From: Bacillus sp. AFS006103
GTDB taxonomy: Bacteria > Bacillota > Bacilli > Bacillales > Cytobacillaceae
Length of the DNA stretch: 64,000 nt
Direction of reading: 5' to 3'
NCBI GenBank assembly: GCA_002559145.1
Contig: NTXX01000011.1
Coordinates: 127,855 to 191,854 of the forward strand
Positions 10,751 to 19,764 of this stretch are shown here, piece after piece. The notes below the pieces were generated by a model. It saw only the letters and a list, made by a program, of their open reading frames with translations, was not told the DNA's origin and made no database searches. Made by a program: the position numbers and the translations under genes. Numbering within the stretch: the stretch's first letter is position 1; every line of letters starts with the position of its first letter.

Positions 10751-10834
10751 ATGAAATTCTATACAATTAAATTGCCGAAATTTTTAGGCGGACTTGTCCG
10801 TGCGATGATTGGGGCGTTTAAAAAGAACGAATAG
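10751..10834 (+). CDS. spoVM: Stage V sporulation protein M (27 aa)
   Basis: A 27-residue amphipathic helix that marks the forespore surface by its curvature and anchors SpoIVA during coat assembly. The peptide starts MKFYTIKLPKFLGG and ends KKNE, nearly identical to B. subtilis SpoVM; Pro9 and the amphipathic pattern are kept. GAGGAGGGAC (10738-10747) is a strong ribosome site. It sits between thiN and rpmB as in B. subtilis, where mother-cell sigma-E drives it. I could not find a convincing sigma-E promoter by eye. Confidence 0.95.
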   Translation: MKFYTIKLPKFLGGLVRAMIGAFKKNE

Positions 10835-10872
10835 CATAGGTATTAGTGTTGATAACCTTTTCTTAACGAATG

Positions 10873-10899
10873 GCACCCGATAAATTTGGGTGCTTTTTA
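10873..10899 (+). terminator. Terminator of spoVM
   Basis: GCACCC (10873-10878) and GGGTGC (10888-10893) form a stem followed by five T (10894-10898). It lies 38 bases after spoVM and before the convergent rpmB terminator. Confidence 0.75.
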
Positions 10900-10959
10900 T
10901 TTCGGTTATTTGGGAATAATAAAGAGTAGTACTGTTATGTTAAATTTTATTTTTTGGAC

Positions 10960-10990
10960 AAAAAGAAAAGACATCCGATTCGGATGCCCA
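10960..10990 (-). terminator. Terminator of rpmB (minus strand)
   Basis: The inverted repeat CATCCG (10972-10977) / CGGATG (10981-10986) is followed, reading the minus strand, by a T-rich run (complement of the A-rich stretch before 10971). It sits just after the rpmB stop codon. Confidence 0.7.
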
Positions 10991-10997
10991 TTCCATA

Positions 10998-11186
10998 TTA
11001 AACGCGTTCTACTTTACCTGATTTCAACGCTCTTGCAGAAACCCAAACACGTTTAGGCTTTCCATCAACAAGAATACGTACTTTTTGTAGGTTAGCACCC
11101 CATGTACGCTTGTTTGCGTTCATAGCGTGAGAACGTGCGTTACCAGTTGTTGTTTTCTTTCCAGTTACAACACATTGACGTGGCAT
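10998..11186 (-). CDS. rpmB: 50S ribosomal protein L28
   Basis: A 62-residue basic ribosomal protein of the large subunit and the only clear minus-strand gene in the window. It begins [16 protein letters not shown] and contains the [11 protein letters not shown] segment typical of L28. GGAGGG (complement of 11195-11200) precedes the ATG. Only one N-terminal cysteine is visible, so it appears to be the zinc-free or reduced-cysteine form. Its inverted orientation between spoVM and yloU matches B. subtilis. Confidence 0.96.
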   Translation of the reverse strand: MPRQCVVTGKKTTTGNARSHAMNANKRTWGANLQKVRILVDGKPKRVWVSARALKSGKVERV

Positions 11187-11295
11187 AATGATTTCCCTCC
11201 TTAACTACCAAAAGCTTTATACAGCTATCTTTAAGATCCTCATCAGAAAAAAGAAAATTGGCTGAACAAATTTTCTAGTCTTGAGATACCTTAAT

Positions 11296-11324
11296 AATTT
11301 ATCATACAACGTATTTGATTGCAA
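11296..11324 (-). promoter_or_regulatory. Promoter of rpmB (minus strand)
   Basis: On the minus strand, TTGCAA (11319-11324), a 17-base spacer and TAAATT (11296-11301) lie about 110 bases before the start codon. TG stands one base before the -10 (extended -10). Confidence 0.55.
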
Positions 11325-11413
11325 TAGTTAGCTTTCAAGAAAAATACCTTGACATGACTATTAATAAAATGCTCTTATAGTAAACAGGCAGGAATAACTT
11401 TCAATATTGCATT

Positions 11414-11437
11414 GACTATAGTAAAATGACTGTAGTC
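11414..11437 (+). promoter_or_regulatory. Inverted repeat upstream of yloU
   Basis: GACTATAG (11414-11421) and CTGTAGTC (11430-11437) form an 8-bp inverted repeat with one mismatch and an 8-base centre. The left arm contains a TATAGT that could be a -10 element. It may be an operator or a 5'-UTR hairpin. No protein is known to me for this site. Confidence 0.3.
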
Positions 11438-11470
11438 AAGGAGCAATTTTTTCAGGAGGGGGAACGATTC

Positions 11471-11833
11471 ATGTCCATTGAATTAAAAACAAAGTTCGGA
11501 CAAATTGATATTTCAAATGAAGTAATCGCAACCATCGCCGGAGGAGCAGCAATCGAATGCTACGGCATCGTCGGTATGGCCTCAAAGAATCAAATCAAAG
11601 ACGGAATTACGGAAATATTACGAAGAGAAAATTTTACTCGGGGCGTGATTGTCCGCCAGGAAAATGAGGAATTACATATTGATATGTACATTATTGTTAG
11701 CTATGGAACAAAAATTTCCGAAATTGCCCACAACGTGCAATCAAAGGTTAAATACACCCTCGATAAGACTGTTGGACTTGCCGTTGAATCGGTAAATATT
11801 TACGTTCAGGGAGTTCGAGTGACGAACACTTAA
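11471..11833 (+). CDS. yloU: Asp23/Gls24 family protein YloU
   Basis: A 120-residue Asp23-family protein of unsettled function, encoded immediately before fakA as in other Bacilli, which suggests an envelope or lipid-related role. The family segment ISNEVIATIAGGAAIECYGIVGM is near the N-terminus, and IVVSY-like and VQGVRV strands near the C-terminus. ATG 11471 is chosen because AGGAGGGGG (11454-11462) precedes it; an ATG at 11426 lies within the upstream inverted repeat and lacks a ribosome site. Confidence 0.9.
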   Translation: MSIELKTKFGQIDISNEVIATIAGGAAIECYGIVGMASKNQIKDGITEILRRENFTRGVIVRQENEELHIDMYIIVSYGTKISEIAHNVQSKVKYTLDKTVGLAVESVNIYVQGVRVTNT

Positions 11834-11869
11834 GTTCGCGAGCCGAACCTCAAGTGAGGAGGAAAGTTT

Positions 11870-13552
11870 GTGTCAATAACAGCTTTAGATGGAAAACGTT
11901 TTGCCGAGATGGTGATTCAAGGAGCAAATCATTTGGCTGCAAATGCAAAAATGGTGGATGCTCTAAACGTTTTTCCCGTGCCCGATGGTGATACTGGAAC
12001 GAACATGAATTTATCAATGACCTCAGGGGCGAAAGAAGTAAAAAATAATGTTCAAGAACATATTGGTAAAGTTGGAATAGCTCTATCTAAAGGCTTGCTA
12101 ATGGGAGCTCGCGGAAATTCAGGTGTCATCCTTTCCCAATTATTCCGCGGTTTTTCGAAGGCAGTAGAAATGAAAGCGCAAATTTCAGGGAATGATTTTG
12201 CACATGCCCTCGAGTCAGGGGTAGAGACTGCCTATAAAGCAGTCATGAAGCCTGTTGAAGGAACCATTTTAACCGTCGCTAAGGATTCAGCTAAGAAGGG
12301 CGTTCAAGCTGCCCAGAATTCAAACGATATTATTGTCATCATGGAAGAAGTATTAAAAGAAGCAAAGGCATCACTAAAACGCACTCCTGACCTGCTTCCA
12401 GTCTTAAAAGAAGTCGGTGTGGTTGACAGCGGCGGACAAGGGCTTGTATTTGTTTACGAAGGATTTCTAGCAGTCTTAAAAGGTGAAATGCTGCCCGATA
12501 CGCCTTCTGCATCGCTTTCTATGGATGAATTGGTAAATACGGAACATCACAAGAGTGTCCAAGGACATATAAACACGGCAGATATTGAATTTGGATACTG
12601 TACTGAATTTATGGTTCGTTTTGAACAGGAAAAGACAGCAAAGCATCCTTTCAGTGAAGTCGTTTTCCGCAATGACCTCAGCAAATTAGGAGATTCTTTA
12701 TTAGTCATTGCCGATGAAGATGTTGTGAAAGTCCATATCCATTCCGAGCAACCGGGCGATGTACTAAGCTACGGGCAAAGGTACGGAAATTTAATTAATA
12801 TGAAGATTGAAAACATGCGTCAACAGCATACCAATATTGTTGGCGAAACACATGTTGCGCCCGTTACTGAAAAGCAGGGGTCACCTAAAGAGCTGCAAGA
12901 ATACGGAATTGTTGCGGTATCGATGGGATCAGGCATTGCAGATCTATTTAGAAGTATTGGGGCACATGCCGTCATAGAAGGCGGGCAAACGATGAATCCG
13001 AGTACAGAGGATATCGTCAAGGCTGTTAAAGAAGTTAACGCTAAGAAGGTATTTATATTACCTAATAATAAAAACATTATCATGGCAGCCCAGCAGGCGG
13101 CCGATGTTTCAGAAGAAGATATTTATGTCATACCATCCAAAACTGTCCCGCAAGGACTTTCAGCTCTTTTAGCATTTAATCCGTCAGCTGAGCTTCAAGC
13201 CAATAAAGTATCAATGAATGATGCCTTAGAACATGTTAAAACGGGCCAAATTACTTTTGCTGTACGAGATACCCAAATTGATGGATTAGACATTGAGAAA
13301 GATGATTTCATGGGTATTGCTGAAGGGAAAATTGTTGTTAAGAACAAGAACAAAGGAAAAGTAGCTGAAGAGTTACTTTCACAAATGCTCGATGATGATT
13401 CCGAAATTTTGACGATTATTTATGGGGAAGACGTAAGCGAAGAAGAAGTAAGCCAGTTAACCCAATTTGTTGAAGAGAATTATCGAGATGTTGAGGTTGA
13501 AATCCATAATGGCGGCCAGCCGTTGTATTCATTTATCTTTTCAATTGAATAA
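11870..13552 (+). CDS. fakA: Fatty acid kinase catalytic subunit FakA (DhaL/DAK2-type, YloV)
   Basis: ATP-dependent kinase subunit that phosphorylates fatty acids held by FakB, giving acyl-phosphate for PlsY, so it links to plsX nearby. The N-terminal DhaL domain (about 10-200) carries NVFPVPDGDTGTNM (34-47) with metal-binding aspartates and GARGNSGVILSQLFRG. A middle domain (about 240-310) and a C-terminal DegV-like domain follow. It has 560 residues, close to B. subtilis YloV. GTG 11870 is preceded by GAGGAGGAAAG. A clear terminator follows, so sdaAB-sdaAA, which come next in B. subtilis, are absent here. Confidence 0.93.
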   Translation: MSITALDGKRFAEMVIQGANHLAANAKMVDALNVFPVPDGDTGTNMNLSMTSGAKEVKNNVQEHIGKVGIALSKGLLMGARGNSGVILSQLFRGFSKAVEMKAQISGNDFAHALESGVETAYKAVMKPVEGTILTVAKDSAKKGVQAAQNSNDIIVIMEEVLKEAKASLKRTPDLLPVLKEVGVVDSGGQGLVFVYEGFLAVLKGEMLPDTPSASLSMDELVNTEHHKSVQGHINTADIEFGYCTEFMVRFEQEKTAKHPFSEVVFRNDLSKLGDSLLVIADEDVVKVHIHSEQPGDVLSYGQRYGNLINMKIENMRQQHTNIVGETHVAPVTEKQGSPKELQEYGIVAVSMGSGIADLFRSIGAHAVIEGGQTMNPSTEDIVKAVKEVNAKKVFILPNNKNIIMAAQQAADVSEEDIYVIPSKTVPQGLSALLAFNPSAELQANKVSMNDALEHVKTGQITFAVRDTQIDGLDIEKDDFMGIAEGKIVVKNKNKGKVAEELLSQMLDDDSEILTIIYGEDVSEEEVSQLTQFVEENYRDVEVEIHNGGQPLYSFIFSIE

Positions 13553-13566
13553 TGAACCGCTAAAAT

Positions 13567-13590
13567 AGAAGGGGAGATCCCTTCTTTTTT
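13567..13590 (+). terminator. Terminator after fakA
   Basis: AGAAGGG (13567-13573), loop GAGAT, CCCTTCT (13579-13585) and a T run to 13590 make a standard intrinsic terminator. Confidence 0.85.
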
Positions 13591-13644
13591 ATGTGAAAAA
13601 GAAGTTAAAAGATATAACAGCGCTTAGTGGGGAGTCGTGTAATT

Positions 13645-15693
13645 GTGAATCCACATCTTAATCAATCAATAACCGTTATTAGGGGAATTGGTGAAGAAAC
13701 TGCTGAGATTTTTTCAGAAATGAAAATCTTTACGATAAAAGATTTATTGGAGTATTTTCCTTATCGTTATGAAGATTACCGCCTTCGTGATATAACAGAG
13801 GTGCAACATGATGAGAAAGTAACAGTAGAAGGGAAGGTTCATAGTGAACCTTCTCTTAGCTATTTTGGAAGGAAGAAATCCAAACTAATGATCCGGCTTT
13901 TCGTTGGCTCTCATTTAATTAAAGTAGTCTTTTTTAACCAGCCCTATTTAAAAAATAAAATTATTATCAATGAAACGATAACGATCACTGGAAAATGGGA
14001 TGCCCATCGGCAAACAATCACGGCAACTGAAATGCAACAAGGCACAAACGCAAAAACGAAGGATTTTGAGCCGGTATACTCATTACGAGGGAAATTAACG
14101 ACAAAGGGTATTCGCAAATTTATCAGCAATGCATTCCAACAATATGGACAATTCATAGAAGAAACACTTCCAGTTGTTTTCTTGAAAAAATATCGCCTGC
14201 TTGATAAACAGAGAGCGATTAAAACAATGCACTTTCCAAGTAGCCAAGAAGATGTCAAACAAGCACGAAGGCGCATTGTTTATGAAGAATTTCTTTTGTT
14301 TCAACTAAAAATGCAGGCATTAAGGAAGTTTGAACGTGAACATTCCCCGGGTATTTGCCAAAATTATAATGAGTTACAGGTAGAAGGTTTTATTAAAAGT
14401 CTTCCTTTTCCGTTAACAAATGCTCAAACTAGGGTCGTCAATGAAGTGTTAGCGGAATTAAAATCGCCACTCCGGATGAATCGATTGTTACAAGGGGATG
14501 TGGGTTCAGGGAAAACGGTTGTTGCTGCGATTGGTTTATATGCCAGTGTGACTGCGGGGTTTCAGGGAGCTTTAATGGTACCAACAGAAATTCTGGCAGA
14601 GCAGCATGCACAAAGCTTAAAAAGCATGCTAGATCCAATCGATATTAGGTGCGAACTTTTGACAAGTTCTATTAAGGGCAAACGCAGAAAAGAAATTCTT
14701 CAAGAACTAGCGAATGGTAACGTTGATATTTTGATTGGTACACACGCACTTATACAGGATGAGGTGACCTTCAAAAAATTAGGCTTTGTAATCACCGATG
14801 AACAGCATCGCTTTGGGGTGGAACAGCGAAGAGTGCTGAGGGAAAAAGGTGAGAATCCTGACGTTCTATTTATGACTGCGACACCGATTCCACGAACACT
14901 TGCCATCACGGTATTTGGTGAAATGGATGTTTCCATAATTGATGAGATGCCTGCAGGGCGAAAATCAATTGAAACTTACTGGGCAAAACCGGAAATGCTC
15001 GAACGCGTCCTAGCTTTTGTAGAAAAGGAATTACAAAAAGGGCATCAGGCCTATGTTATTTGTCCGCTGATCGAAGAATCAGAAAAGCTCGATGTCCAAA
15101 ACGCGATTGATGTGTTCACTACTCTAAGTCACTTCTTTCAAAATCGCTATAAGGCGGGGCTTATGCACGGTCGCTTAAGCTCGGAAGAAAAAGATTCAGT
15201 AATGAAGGCGTTTAGTGCCAACGAAGTACAGGTGCTTGTCTCAACCACAGTAGTTGAGGTAGGAGTAAATGTTCCGAATGCGACGATGATGGTTATTTAT
15301 GATGCAGAAAGATTCGGCCTTTCGCAGCTCCACCAGCTGCGTGGACGTGTTGGACGGGGCAGCGATCAATCCTACTGCATTTTACTTGCAAGTCCTAAAT
15401 CAGAAGTGGGTCAAGAAAGAATGCGGATCATGACGGAAACAAATGATGGATTTGTTCTAAGTGAGAAGGATTTAGAACTTAGAGGACCAGGTGACTTTTT
15501 TGGCAGAAAGCAAAGCGGTGTTCCTGAATTTAAGGTTGCAGATATGGTCCATGACTATCGTGCGCTAGAAACAGCCAGAAATGATGCAATGATTCTTATC
15601 CAGTCAAAAACTTTTTGGACAGCCCCTGAGTATCTATTCTTAAGAGAAGCGCTTGGGGAATCAGGGGTTTTAGAAGGGGAAAAGCTAGATTAA
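13645..15693 (+). CDS. recG: ATP-dependent DNA helicase RecG
   Basis: Branch-migrating helicase that remodels stalled forks and Holliday junctions. The wedge/OB domain (about 50-150) is followed by Walker A GDVGSGKT (near 283-290), the DEQH box (FVITDEQHRFG) and the helicase-C core with QLRGRVGRG. I choose GTG 13645 over GTG 13627: GGGGAG (13629-13634) lies before the former but inside the coding part of the latter, and the resulting 682 residues equal the B. subtilis length. Confidence 0.95.
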   Translation: MNPHLNQSITVIRGIGEETAEIFSEMKIFTIKDLLEYFPYRYEDYRLRDITEVQHDEKVTVEGKVHSEPSLSYFGRKKSKLMIRLFVGSHLIKVVFFNQPYLKNKIIINETITITGKWDAHRQTITATEMQQGTNAKTKDFEPVYSLRGKLTTKGIRKFISNAFQQYGQFIEETLPVVFLKKYRLLDKQRAIKTMHFPSSQEDVKQARRRIVYEEFLLFQLKMQALRKFEREHSPGICQNYNELQVEGFIKSLPFPLTNAQTRVVNEVLAELKSPLRMNRLLQGDVGSGKTVVAAIGLYASVTAGFQGALMVPTEILAEQHAQSLKSMLDPIDIRCELLTSSIKGKRRKEILQELANGNVDILIGTHALIQDEVTFKKLGFVITDEQHRFGVEQRRVLREKGENPDVLFMTATPIPRTLAITVFGEMDVSIIDEMPAGRKSIETYWAKPEMLERVLAFVEKELQKGHQAYVICPLIEESEKLDVQNAIDVFTTLSHFFQNRYKAGLMHGRLSSEEKDSVMKAFSANEVQVLVSTTVVEVGVNVPNATMMVIYDAERFGLSQLHQLRGRVGRGSDQSYCILLASPKSEVGQERMRIMTETNDGFVLSEKDLELRGPGDFFGRKQSGVPEFKVADMVHDYRALETARNDAMILIQSKTFWTAPEYLFLREALGESGVLEGEKLD

Positions 15694-15762
15694 ACCAGTT
15701 CATTTACCTTTTTAAGAATTTCTAAATAGAAAAAGTAGATGCTATGAATAGAAAACAAATTC

Positions 15763-15791
15763 TTGCAATCTGCTTTTTCTAATTTTATACT
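15763..15791 (+). promoter_or_regulatory. Promoter of the fapR operon
   Basis: TTGCAA (15763-15768), a 17-base spacer and TATACT (15786-15791) form a good sigma-A promoter, directly followed by the FapR operator. Confidence 0.75.
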
Positions 15792-15794
15792 ACT

Positions 15795-15812
15795 ATTAGT
15801 ACCTAGTCATAA
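15795..15812 (+). promoter_or_regulatory. FapR operator
   Basis: ATTAGTACCTAGTCATAA resembles the known FapR palindrome (TTAGTACCTGNTACTAA type). It begins 3 bases after the -10 box, so bound FapR would block initiation. Malonyl-CoA is the known ligand releasing FapR. The left half matches well; the right half is degenerate. Confidence 0.8.
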
Positions 15813-15836
15813 GATCTCGGACGGTGTGAAAAATTT

Positions 15837-16403
15837 ATGAGAAAAAGTAAAAAAGAACGGCAACAATTATTGACCACTACAATTAATGAAAATCCATTTA
15901 TAACTGATGAGGATTTAGCAGAAAAATTTGAAGTGAGCGTACAAACAATTCGTCTAGACCGTTTAGAATTATCCATTCCTGAACTTCGGGAACGAATTAA
16001 GACCGTTGCAGAAAAACGGTTTGAAGATGAAGTCCGCTCCTTACCGCTAGAAGAAGTCATCGGGGAAATTATTCATATAGAACTGGATCAGAATGCCATT
16101 TCGATTTTTGATGTGAAAAAAGAACATGTCTTTAAACGAAATAACATTGCTCGTGGCCATCATGTATTCGCCCAGGCTAATTCCCTTGCTGTAGCCGTTA
16201 TTAACGATGAATTAGCATTAACAGCAAAAGCGAATATTCAATTCAATCGTTTGGTGAAATTGAACGAGCGTGTGATTGCCAAAGCAAAAGTAATAAAAAT
16301 TGATGGGAACTTAGGCAGAACAAGTGTCGAAGTCACAAGTTTTGTGAATAATGAACTTGTTTTTACCGGAGAATTTGAAATGTACCGTTCGAAAAATCGG
16401 TAA
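15837..16403 (+). CDS. fapR: Transcriptional repressor of fatty acid synthesis FapR
   Basis: Malonyl-CoA-responsive repressor of fatty-acid and phospholipid genes, including its own operon. It has 188 residues: an N-terminal DeoR-like helix-turn-helix (about 20-45, with [19 protein letters not shown]) and a C-terminal hot-dog domain (about 75-185) containing [16 protein letters not shown]. First gene of fapR-plsX-fabD-fabG; a matching operator lies in its own promoter. Confidence 0.96.
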   Translation: MRKSKKERQQLLTTTINENPFITDEDLAEKFEVSVQTIRLDRLELSIPELRERIKTVAEKRFEDEVRSLPLEEVIGEIIHIELDQNAISIFDVKKEHVFKRNNIARGHHVFAQANSLAVAVINDELALTAKANIQFNRLVKLNERVIAKAKVIKIDGNLGRTSVEVTSFVNNELVFTGEFEMYRSKNR

Positions 16404-16415
16404 AGGATGAGAAAA

Positions 16416-17420
16416 ATGAAACTAGCAATTGATGCAATGGGCGGCGACAATGCTCCAAAAGAAATCGTTTTAGGGGCACTTAAAGCTGTACAAGCATTTT
16501 CAGATATACATATTACCCTTGTTGGGGATGAAAATAAAATTAAAGAAACACTAACAAATCATGAACGGATTTCAGTTATCCATACCACCGAAGTTATCCT
16601 TGGAACGGACGAACCTGTAAAAGCGGTGCGCCGTAAAAAAGATGCTTCTATGGTGTTGGCCGCACAGCAAGTAGCAGATGGATTGGCGGATGCTTGTATA
16701 TCTGCGGGAAATACAGGTGCCTTAGTAGCCGCGGGTCTATTTGTGGTTGGCAGAATAAATGGGATTCACCGTCCAGCCTTAGCGCCAACACTTCCGACCA
16801 TTGGCGGTGAAGGCTTTCTGTTACTAGATGTTGGGGCAAATGCAGATGCCAAGCCGGAGCATCTGCTCCAATACGGATTGATGGGATCTATTTATAGTGA
16901 AAAAGTAAGAGGCATTACGAAGCCAAGAGTCGGTCTGTTAAACATTGGGACCGAGGAAAAGAAAGGGAATGAACTGACCAAGCTTGCCTTTGAAATGTTA
17001 AAAAATGCCGATCTTAACTTTGTAGGGAATGTTGAAGCAAGAGATTTGCTAGATGGTGTTGCTGATGTGGTTGTTACCGATGGATTTACGGGAAACATGG
17101 TCCTAAAAACAATTGAAGGAACAGCACTATCTATGTTTAAAATGTTAAAAACGGCGTTAATGAGCAGTTTTACAAGTAAATTAGCGTCCGCTGTTTTAAA
17201 ACCAAATCTAAAAACCTTAAAGAATACAATGGATTATTCCGAATATGGCGGTGCTGCACTGTTTGGTTTAAATGCACCGGTTATTAAGGCTCATGGCTCT
17301 TCGAATGGGCAAGCTATTTTTAGCGCAATTCGGCAAACAAGGGAAATGGTAAGCAATGATGTTGTTGGATTAATAAAAGTTTCAACAGAAGAAGCGGGTA
17401 CCACAAAAGTTGAAAGGTAA
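16416..17420 (+). CDS. plsX: Phosphate acyltransferase PlsX
   Basis: Makes acyl-phosphate from acyl-ACP, the first step of the PlsX/PlsY phospholipid route at the membrane. The signature [13 protein letters not shown] is at the N-terminus, with [12 protein letters not shown] and [15 protein letters not shown] further on. I take ATG 16416 (334 residues, [10 protein letters not shown]), because the upstream ATG 16407 lies within the AAAGGATGAG ribosome site. It begins 12 bases after fapR. Confidence 0.95.
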   Translation: MKLAIDAMGGDNAPKEIVLGALKAVQAFSDIHITLVGDENKIKETLTNHERISVIHTTEVILGTDEPVKAVRRKKDASMVLAAQQVADGLADACISAGNTGALVAAGLFVVGRINGIHRPALAPTLPTIGGEGFLLLDVGANADAKPEHLLQYGLMGSIYSEKVRGITKPRVGLLNIGTEEKKGNELTKLAFEMLKNADLNFVGNVEARDLLDGVADVVVTDGFTGNMVLKTIEGTALSMFKMLKTALMSSFTSKLASAVLKPNLKTLKNTMDYSEYGGAALFGLNAPVIKAHGSSNGQAIFSAIRQTREMVSNDVVGLIKVSTEEAGTTKVER

Positions 17421-17432
17421 AGGAGTAAGGTA

Positions 17433-18380
17433 ATGAACAAAATAGCATTTGTGTTTCCAGGGCAAGGGTCACAAGCAGTCGGTATGGGTAAAGAGTTAGC
17501 AGACAACCATCCAGAGGTAATGGATTATTTTAATAGAGCGGATGAAACGCTTAATACGCAACTAAGTAAATTAATCTTTGAGGGTCCAAAAGAAGAATTA
17601 ACAATTACTTATAATACACAGCCAGCCCTTTTAACAACCAGTATTGCTATATTGGAATACTTCCGAAAATTTGGGATTAAAGCTGATTATGTTGCTGGCC
17701 ATAGCTTAGGTGAATATACGGCCCTTGTTGCTGCGGGCACCTTTACTTTCGAAGAAGGAGTCTTTGCTGTTAGAAAACGGGGCGAGTTTATGGAAAGTGC
17801 CGTTCCAAATGGGGAAGGATCGATGGCAGCGGTATTAGGTCTTGATCGTGCCCCCCTTTCAACGGTGACAACAGAAATTAGTGATGATGGTAATCCAGTA
17901 TCATTAGCAAATTTAAACTGTCCAGGTCAGATTGTTATCTCAGGCTCTAAAAAAGGGGTAGAGCTTGCAGCAGTGAAAGCAAAAGAAGCAGGGGCAAAAA
18001 GAGTGCTTCCATTAGACGTGAGCGGTCCATTCCATTCCGCTTTAATGAAGCCAGCCGCGGTACAATTGCGAGAAGTATTAGACGAAATGGAGATGAAAGA
18101 TGCCAGCATCCCAATCGTGGCCAATGTCACTGCAGAACCAATCAGTTCTGCTTCAGAGATCAAGGATAAGTTAATTGAACAACTTTATTCCCCTGTCTTA
18201 TGGGAAGATTCTGTTCGGAAGATGATTGATTTGGGTGTCGGTACATTCATAGAAATTGGTTCTGGGAAAGTTCTCTCAGGCTTAATTAAAAAAATTGATA
18301 AAACAGTTACAACCTATTCAGTATCCGACGAGGAAAGTGCACAAGCTGTTATGGATGCGCTAAAGGAGGAAAGACTATGA
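17433..18380 (+). CDS. fabD: Malonyl-CoA:ACP transacylase
   Basis: Loads malonyl groups from CoA onto acyl carrier protein for type II fatty-acid synthesis. Motifs are [12 protein letters not shown] at residues 6-17 and the nucleophile elbow GHSLGEY (near 91-97, catalytic Ser), with GPFHSALM supplying the catalytic His. 315 residues. GGAGTAAGG precedes ATG 17433. The stop overlaps the fabG start. Confidence 0.96.
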   Translation: MNKIAFVFPGQGSQAVGMGKELADNHPEVMDYFNRADETLNTQLSKLIFEGPKEELTITYNTQPALLTTSIAILEYFRKFGIKADYVAGHSLGEYTALVAAGTFTFEEGVFAVRKRGEFMESAVPNGEGSMAAVLGLDRAPLSTVTTEISDDGNPVSLANLNCPGQIVISGSKKGVELAAVKAKEAGAKRVLPLDVSGPFHSALMKPAAVQLREVLDEMEMKDASIPIVANVTAEPISSASEIKDKLIEQLYSPVLWEDSVRKMIDLGVGTFIEIGSGKVLSGLIKKIDKTVTTYSVSDEESAQAVMDALKEERL

Positions 18381-19120
18381 ATCTTGAAGGGAAATCAGCT
18401 CTTGTAACGGGTGCATCGAGAGGGATTGGCAGAGAAATTGCCCTTGAACTTGCACGCCAAGGAGCAAATGTTGCAGTAAATTTTTCTGGTAGTGAAGCAA
18501 AGGCTAATGAGGTTGTTGATGAAATTAAAGCTTTGGGCAGAGAGGCATTTGCTGTAAAATGCGATGTATCAAACACTGAAGAAGTTGCAGCAATGGTTAA
18601 GGGTACGATCGACAATTTTGGAAAACTTGATATTCTCGTAAATAATGCTGGAATTACAAAAGATAATTTATTGATGAGAATGAAAGAAGAAGAATGGGAC
18701 GACGTCATTAATATCAACCTTAAAGGTGTCTTCCTGTGTACAAAAGCGGTAACAAGACAAATGATGAAGCAACGCGTAGGACGCATTATTAATATTGCAT
18801 CGGTTGTAGGTGTAAGCGGGAATCCCGGACAGGCAAACTATGTCGCTGCAAAGGCCGGAGTTATTGGTTTAACAAAAACAACCGCTAAAGAACTTGCATC
18901 GCGCAATATTACCGTAAATGCGATTGCACCAGGCTTCATCACAACAGATATGACTGATAAATTAACTGAAGAAGTAAAAACAGAAATGTTAAAACAAATT
19001 CCGTTAGCAAGATTAGGAGAGCCTAAAGATATCGCTAAAATCACGGCATTCATTGCATCTGACGATTCTGCATATATGACTGGACAAACATTGCATATAA
19101 ATGGCGGCATGGTAATGTAG
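18377..19120 (+). CDS. fabG: 3-oxoacyl-ACP reductase FabG
   Basis: NADPH-dependent reductase of the fatty-acid elongation cycle. The 247-residue short-chain dehydrogenase has TGASRGIG (cofactor loop, residues 11-18), NNAG (near 91) and the catalytic S/Y-x3-K set (ASVVGVSGN and ANYVAAKAG). ATG 18377 overlaps the fabD stop and has AAGGAGG at 18363-18369. A dispersed repeat separates it from acpP. Confidence 0.96.
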   Translation: MNLEGKSALVTGASRGIGREIALELARQGANVAVNFSGSEAKANEVVDEIKALGREAFAVKCDVSNTEEVAAMVKGTIDNFGKLDILVNNAGITKDNLLMRMKEEEWDDVININLKGVFLCTKAVTRQMMKQRVGRIINIASVVGVSGNPGQANYVAAKAGVIGLTKTTAKELASRNITVNAIAPGFITTDMTDKLTEEVKTEMLKQIPLARLGEPKDIAKITAFIASDDSAYMTGQTLHINGGMVM

Positions 19121-19269
19121 CTAGAAAAGCGGAAGCGCCCGTTTAGCGGCGTATGGACTGGAGCGCTCCAACTGAGATAAAGGAAACACGAAGAGCGGAA
19201 GCGATTCGATGTTGACTTATCGTAGGGCGGAGGGCGAAGTCCACTAGCCGCTGGGCGCTGGAGCTAGAC
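19121..19269. repeat. Dispersed GC-rich intergenic repeat between fabG and acpP
   Basis: About 150 bases start right after the fabG stop and differ in composition from the AT-rich spacers around them. CTAG stands at both ends (19121-19124 and 19264-19267). AGCGCCC (19134-19140) is repeated inverted as GGGCGCT (19253-19259). The decamer AGCGGAAGCG occurs twice (19128-19137, 19194-19203), and GAGCGCTC is a short palindrome near 19161. From memory this resembles repeats common in Bacillaceae intergenic regions; copy number cannot be judged here. There is no coding frame. Confidence 0.65.
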
Positions 19270-19308
19270 AGTAATATAGGTTCAAAATTAATTTTAATAA
19301 AATCTTAG

Positions 19309-19337
19309 TGTATTATTTTGTAGAAATACTCTATAAT
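19309..19337 (+). promoter_or_regulatory. Candidate promoter of acpP
   Basis: A perfect TATAAT (19332-19337) stands 24 bases before the start codon. The -35 at 17-base spacing (TGTATT, 19309-19314) is poor, so only the -10 is convincing. It would give acpP its own transcription beyond the repeat. Confidence 0.45.
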
Positions 19338-19360
19338 AGCTTGAGGGGAGGTGAACAGGC

Positions 19361-19594
19361 ATGGCAGAGGTATTAGAACGTGTAACAAAAATCATCGTTG
19401 ACCGCTTAGGCGTGGATGAATCTCAAGTTAAACTTGAAGCATCATTCAAAGATGATCTTGGTGCTGATTCCCTTGACGTAGTTGAACTAGTTATGGAATT
19501 AGAAGATGAGTTCGATATGGAAATTTCTGACGATGACGCTGAAAAAATTAGCACAGTTGGTGACGCTGTTAATTACATACAAAGCATAAAGTAA
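19361..19594 (+). CDS. acpP: Acyl carrier protein
   Basis: Small acidic carrier (77 residues) that holds growing acyl chains on a 4'-phosphopantetheine arm attached to Ser37 of the DSL motif ([13 protein letters not shown]). Called acpA in B. subtilis. GGGGAGGTGA precedes the ATG. A strong terminator follows, separating it from rnc. Confidence 0.97.
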   Translation: MAEVLERVTKIIVDRLGVDESQVKLEASFKDDLGADSLDVVELVMELEDEFDMEISDDDAEKISTVGDAVNYIQSIK

Positions 19595-19613
19595 TCGTTA
19601 GATTTTATTCACA

Positions 19614-19645
19614 AAAGCTCCGTTTTCAAACGGAGCTTTATTCTG
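19614..19645 (+). terminator. Terminator after acpP
   Basis: AAAGCTCCG (19614-19622) / CGGAGCTTT (19631-19639) with an 8-base loop whose ends can also pair (TTT/AAA). The T run is short and interrupted. Confidence 0.8.
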
Positions 19646-19764
19646 TAAAATAGAACTTGGCTTCCCGATGTGATGCCAAGTTTCTTTGTGTTTTGCTAAA
19701 TATTTTTTTAAAACTTATACTTGAGTGGTGTGTAAATTATTTGATGCAAGGTGGAGAAGTTTTT

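Noticed and set aside
19121..19269. CRISPR-like repeat
   Set aside because: Only two copies of a decamer with uneven spacing and no spacer pattern; it is a dispersed intergenic element.
19657..19764. Extended N-terminus of RNase III
   Set aside because: The extra 36 residues are cysteine- and leucine-rich and unlike the family, and the first good ribosome site belongs to ATG 19765.
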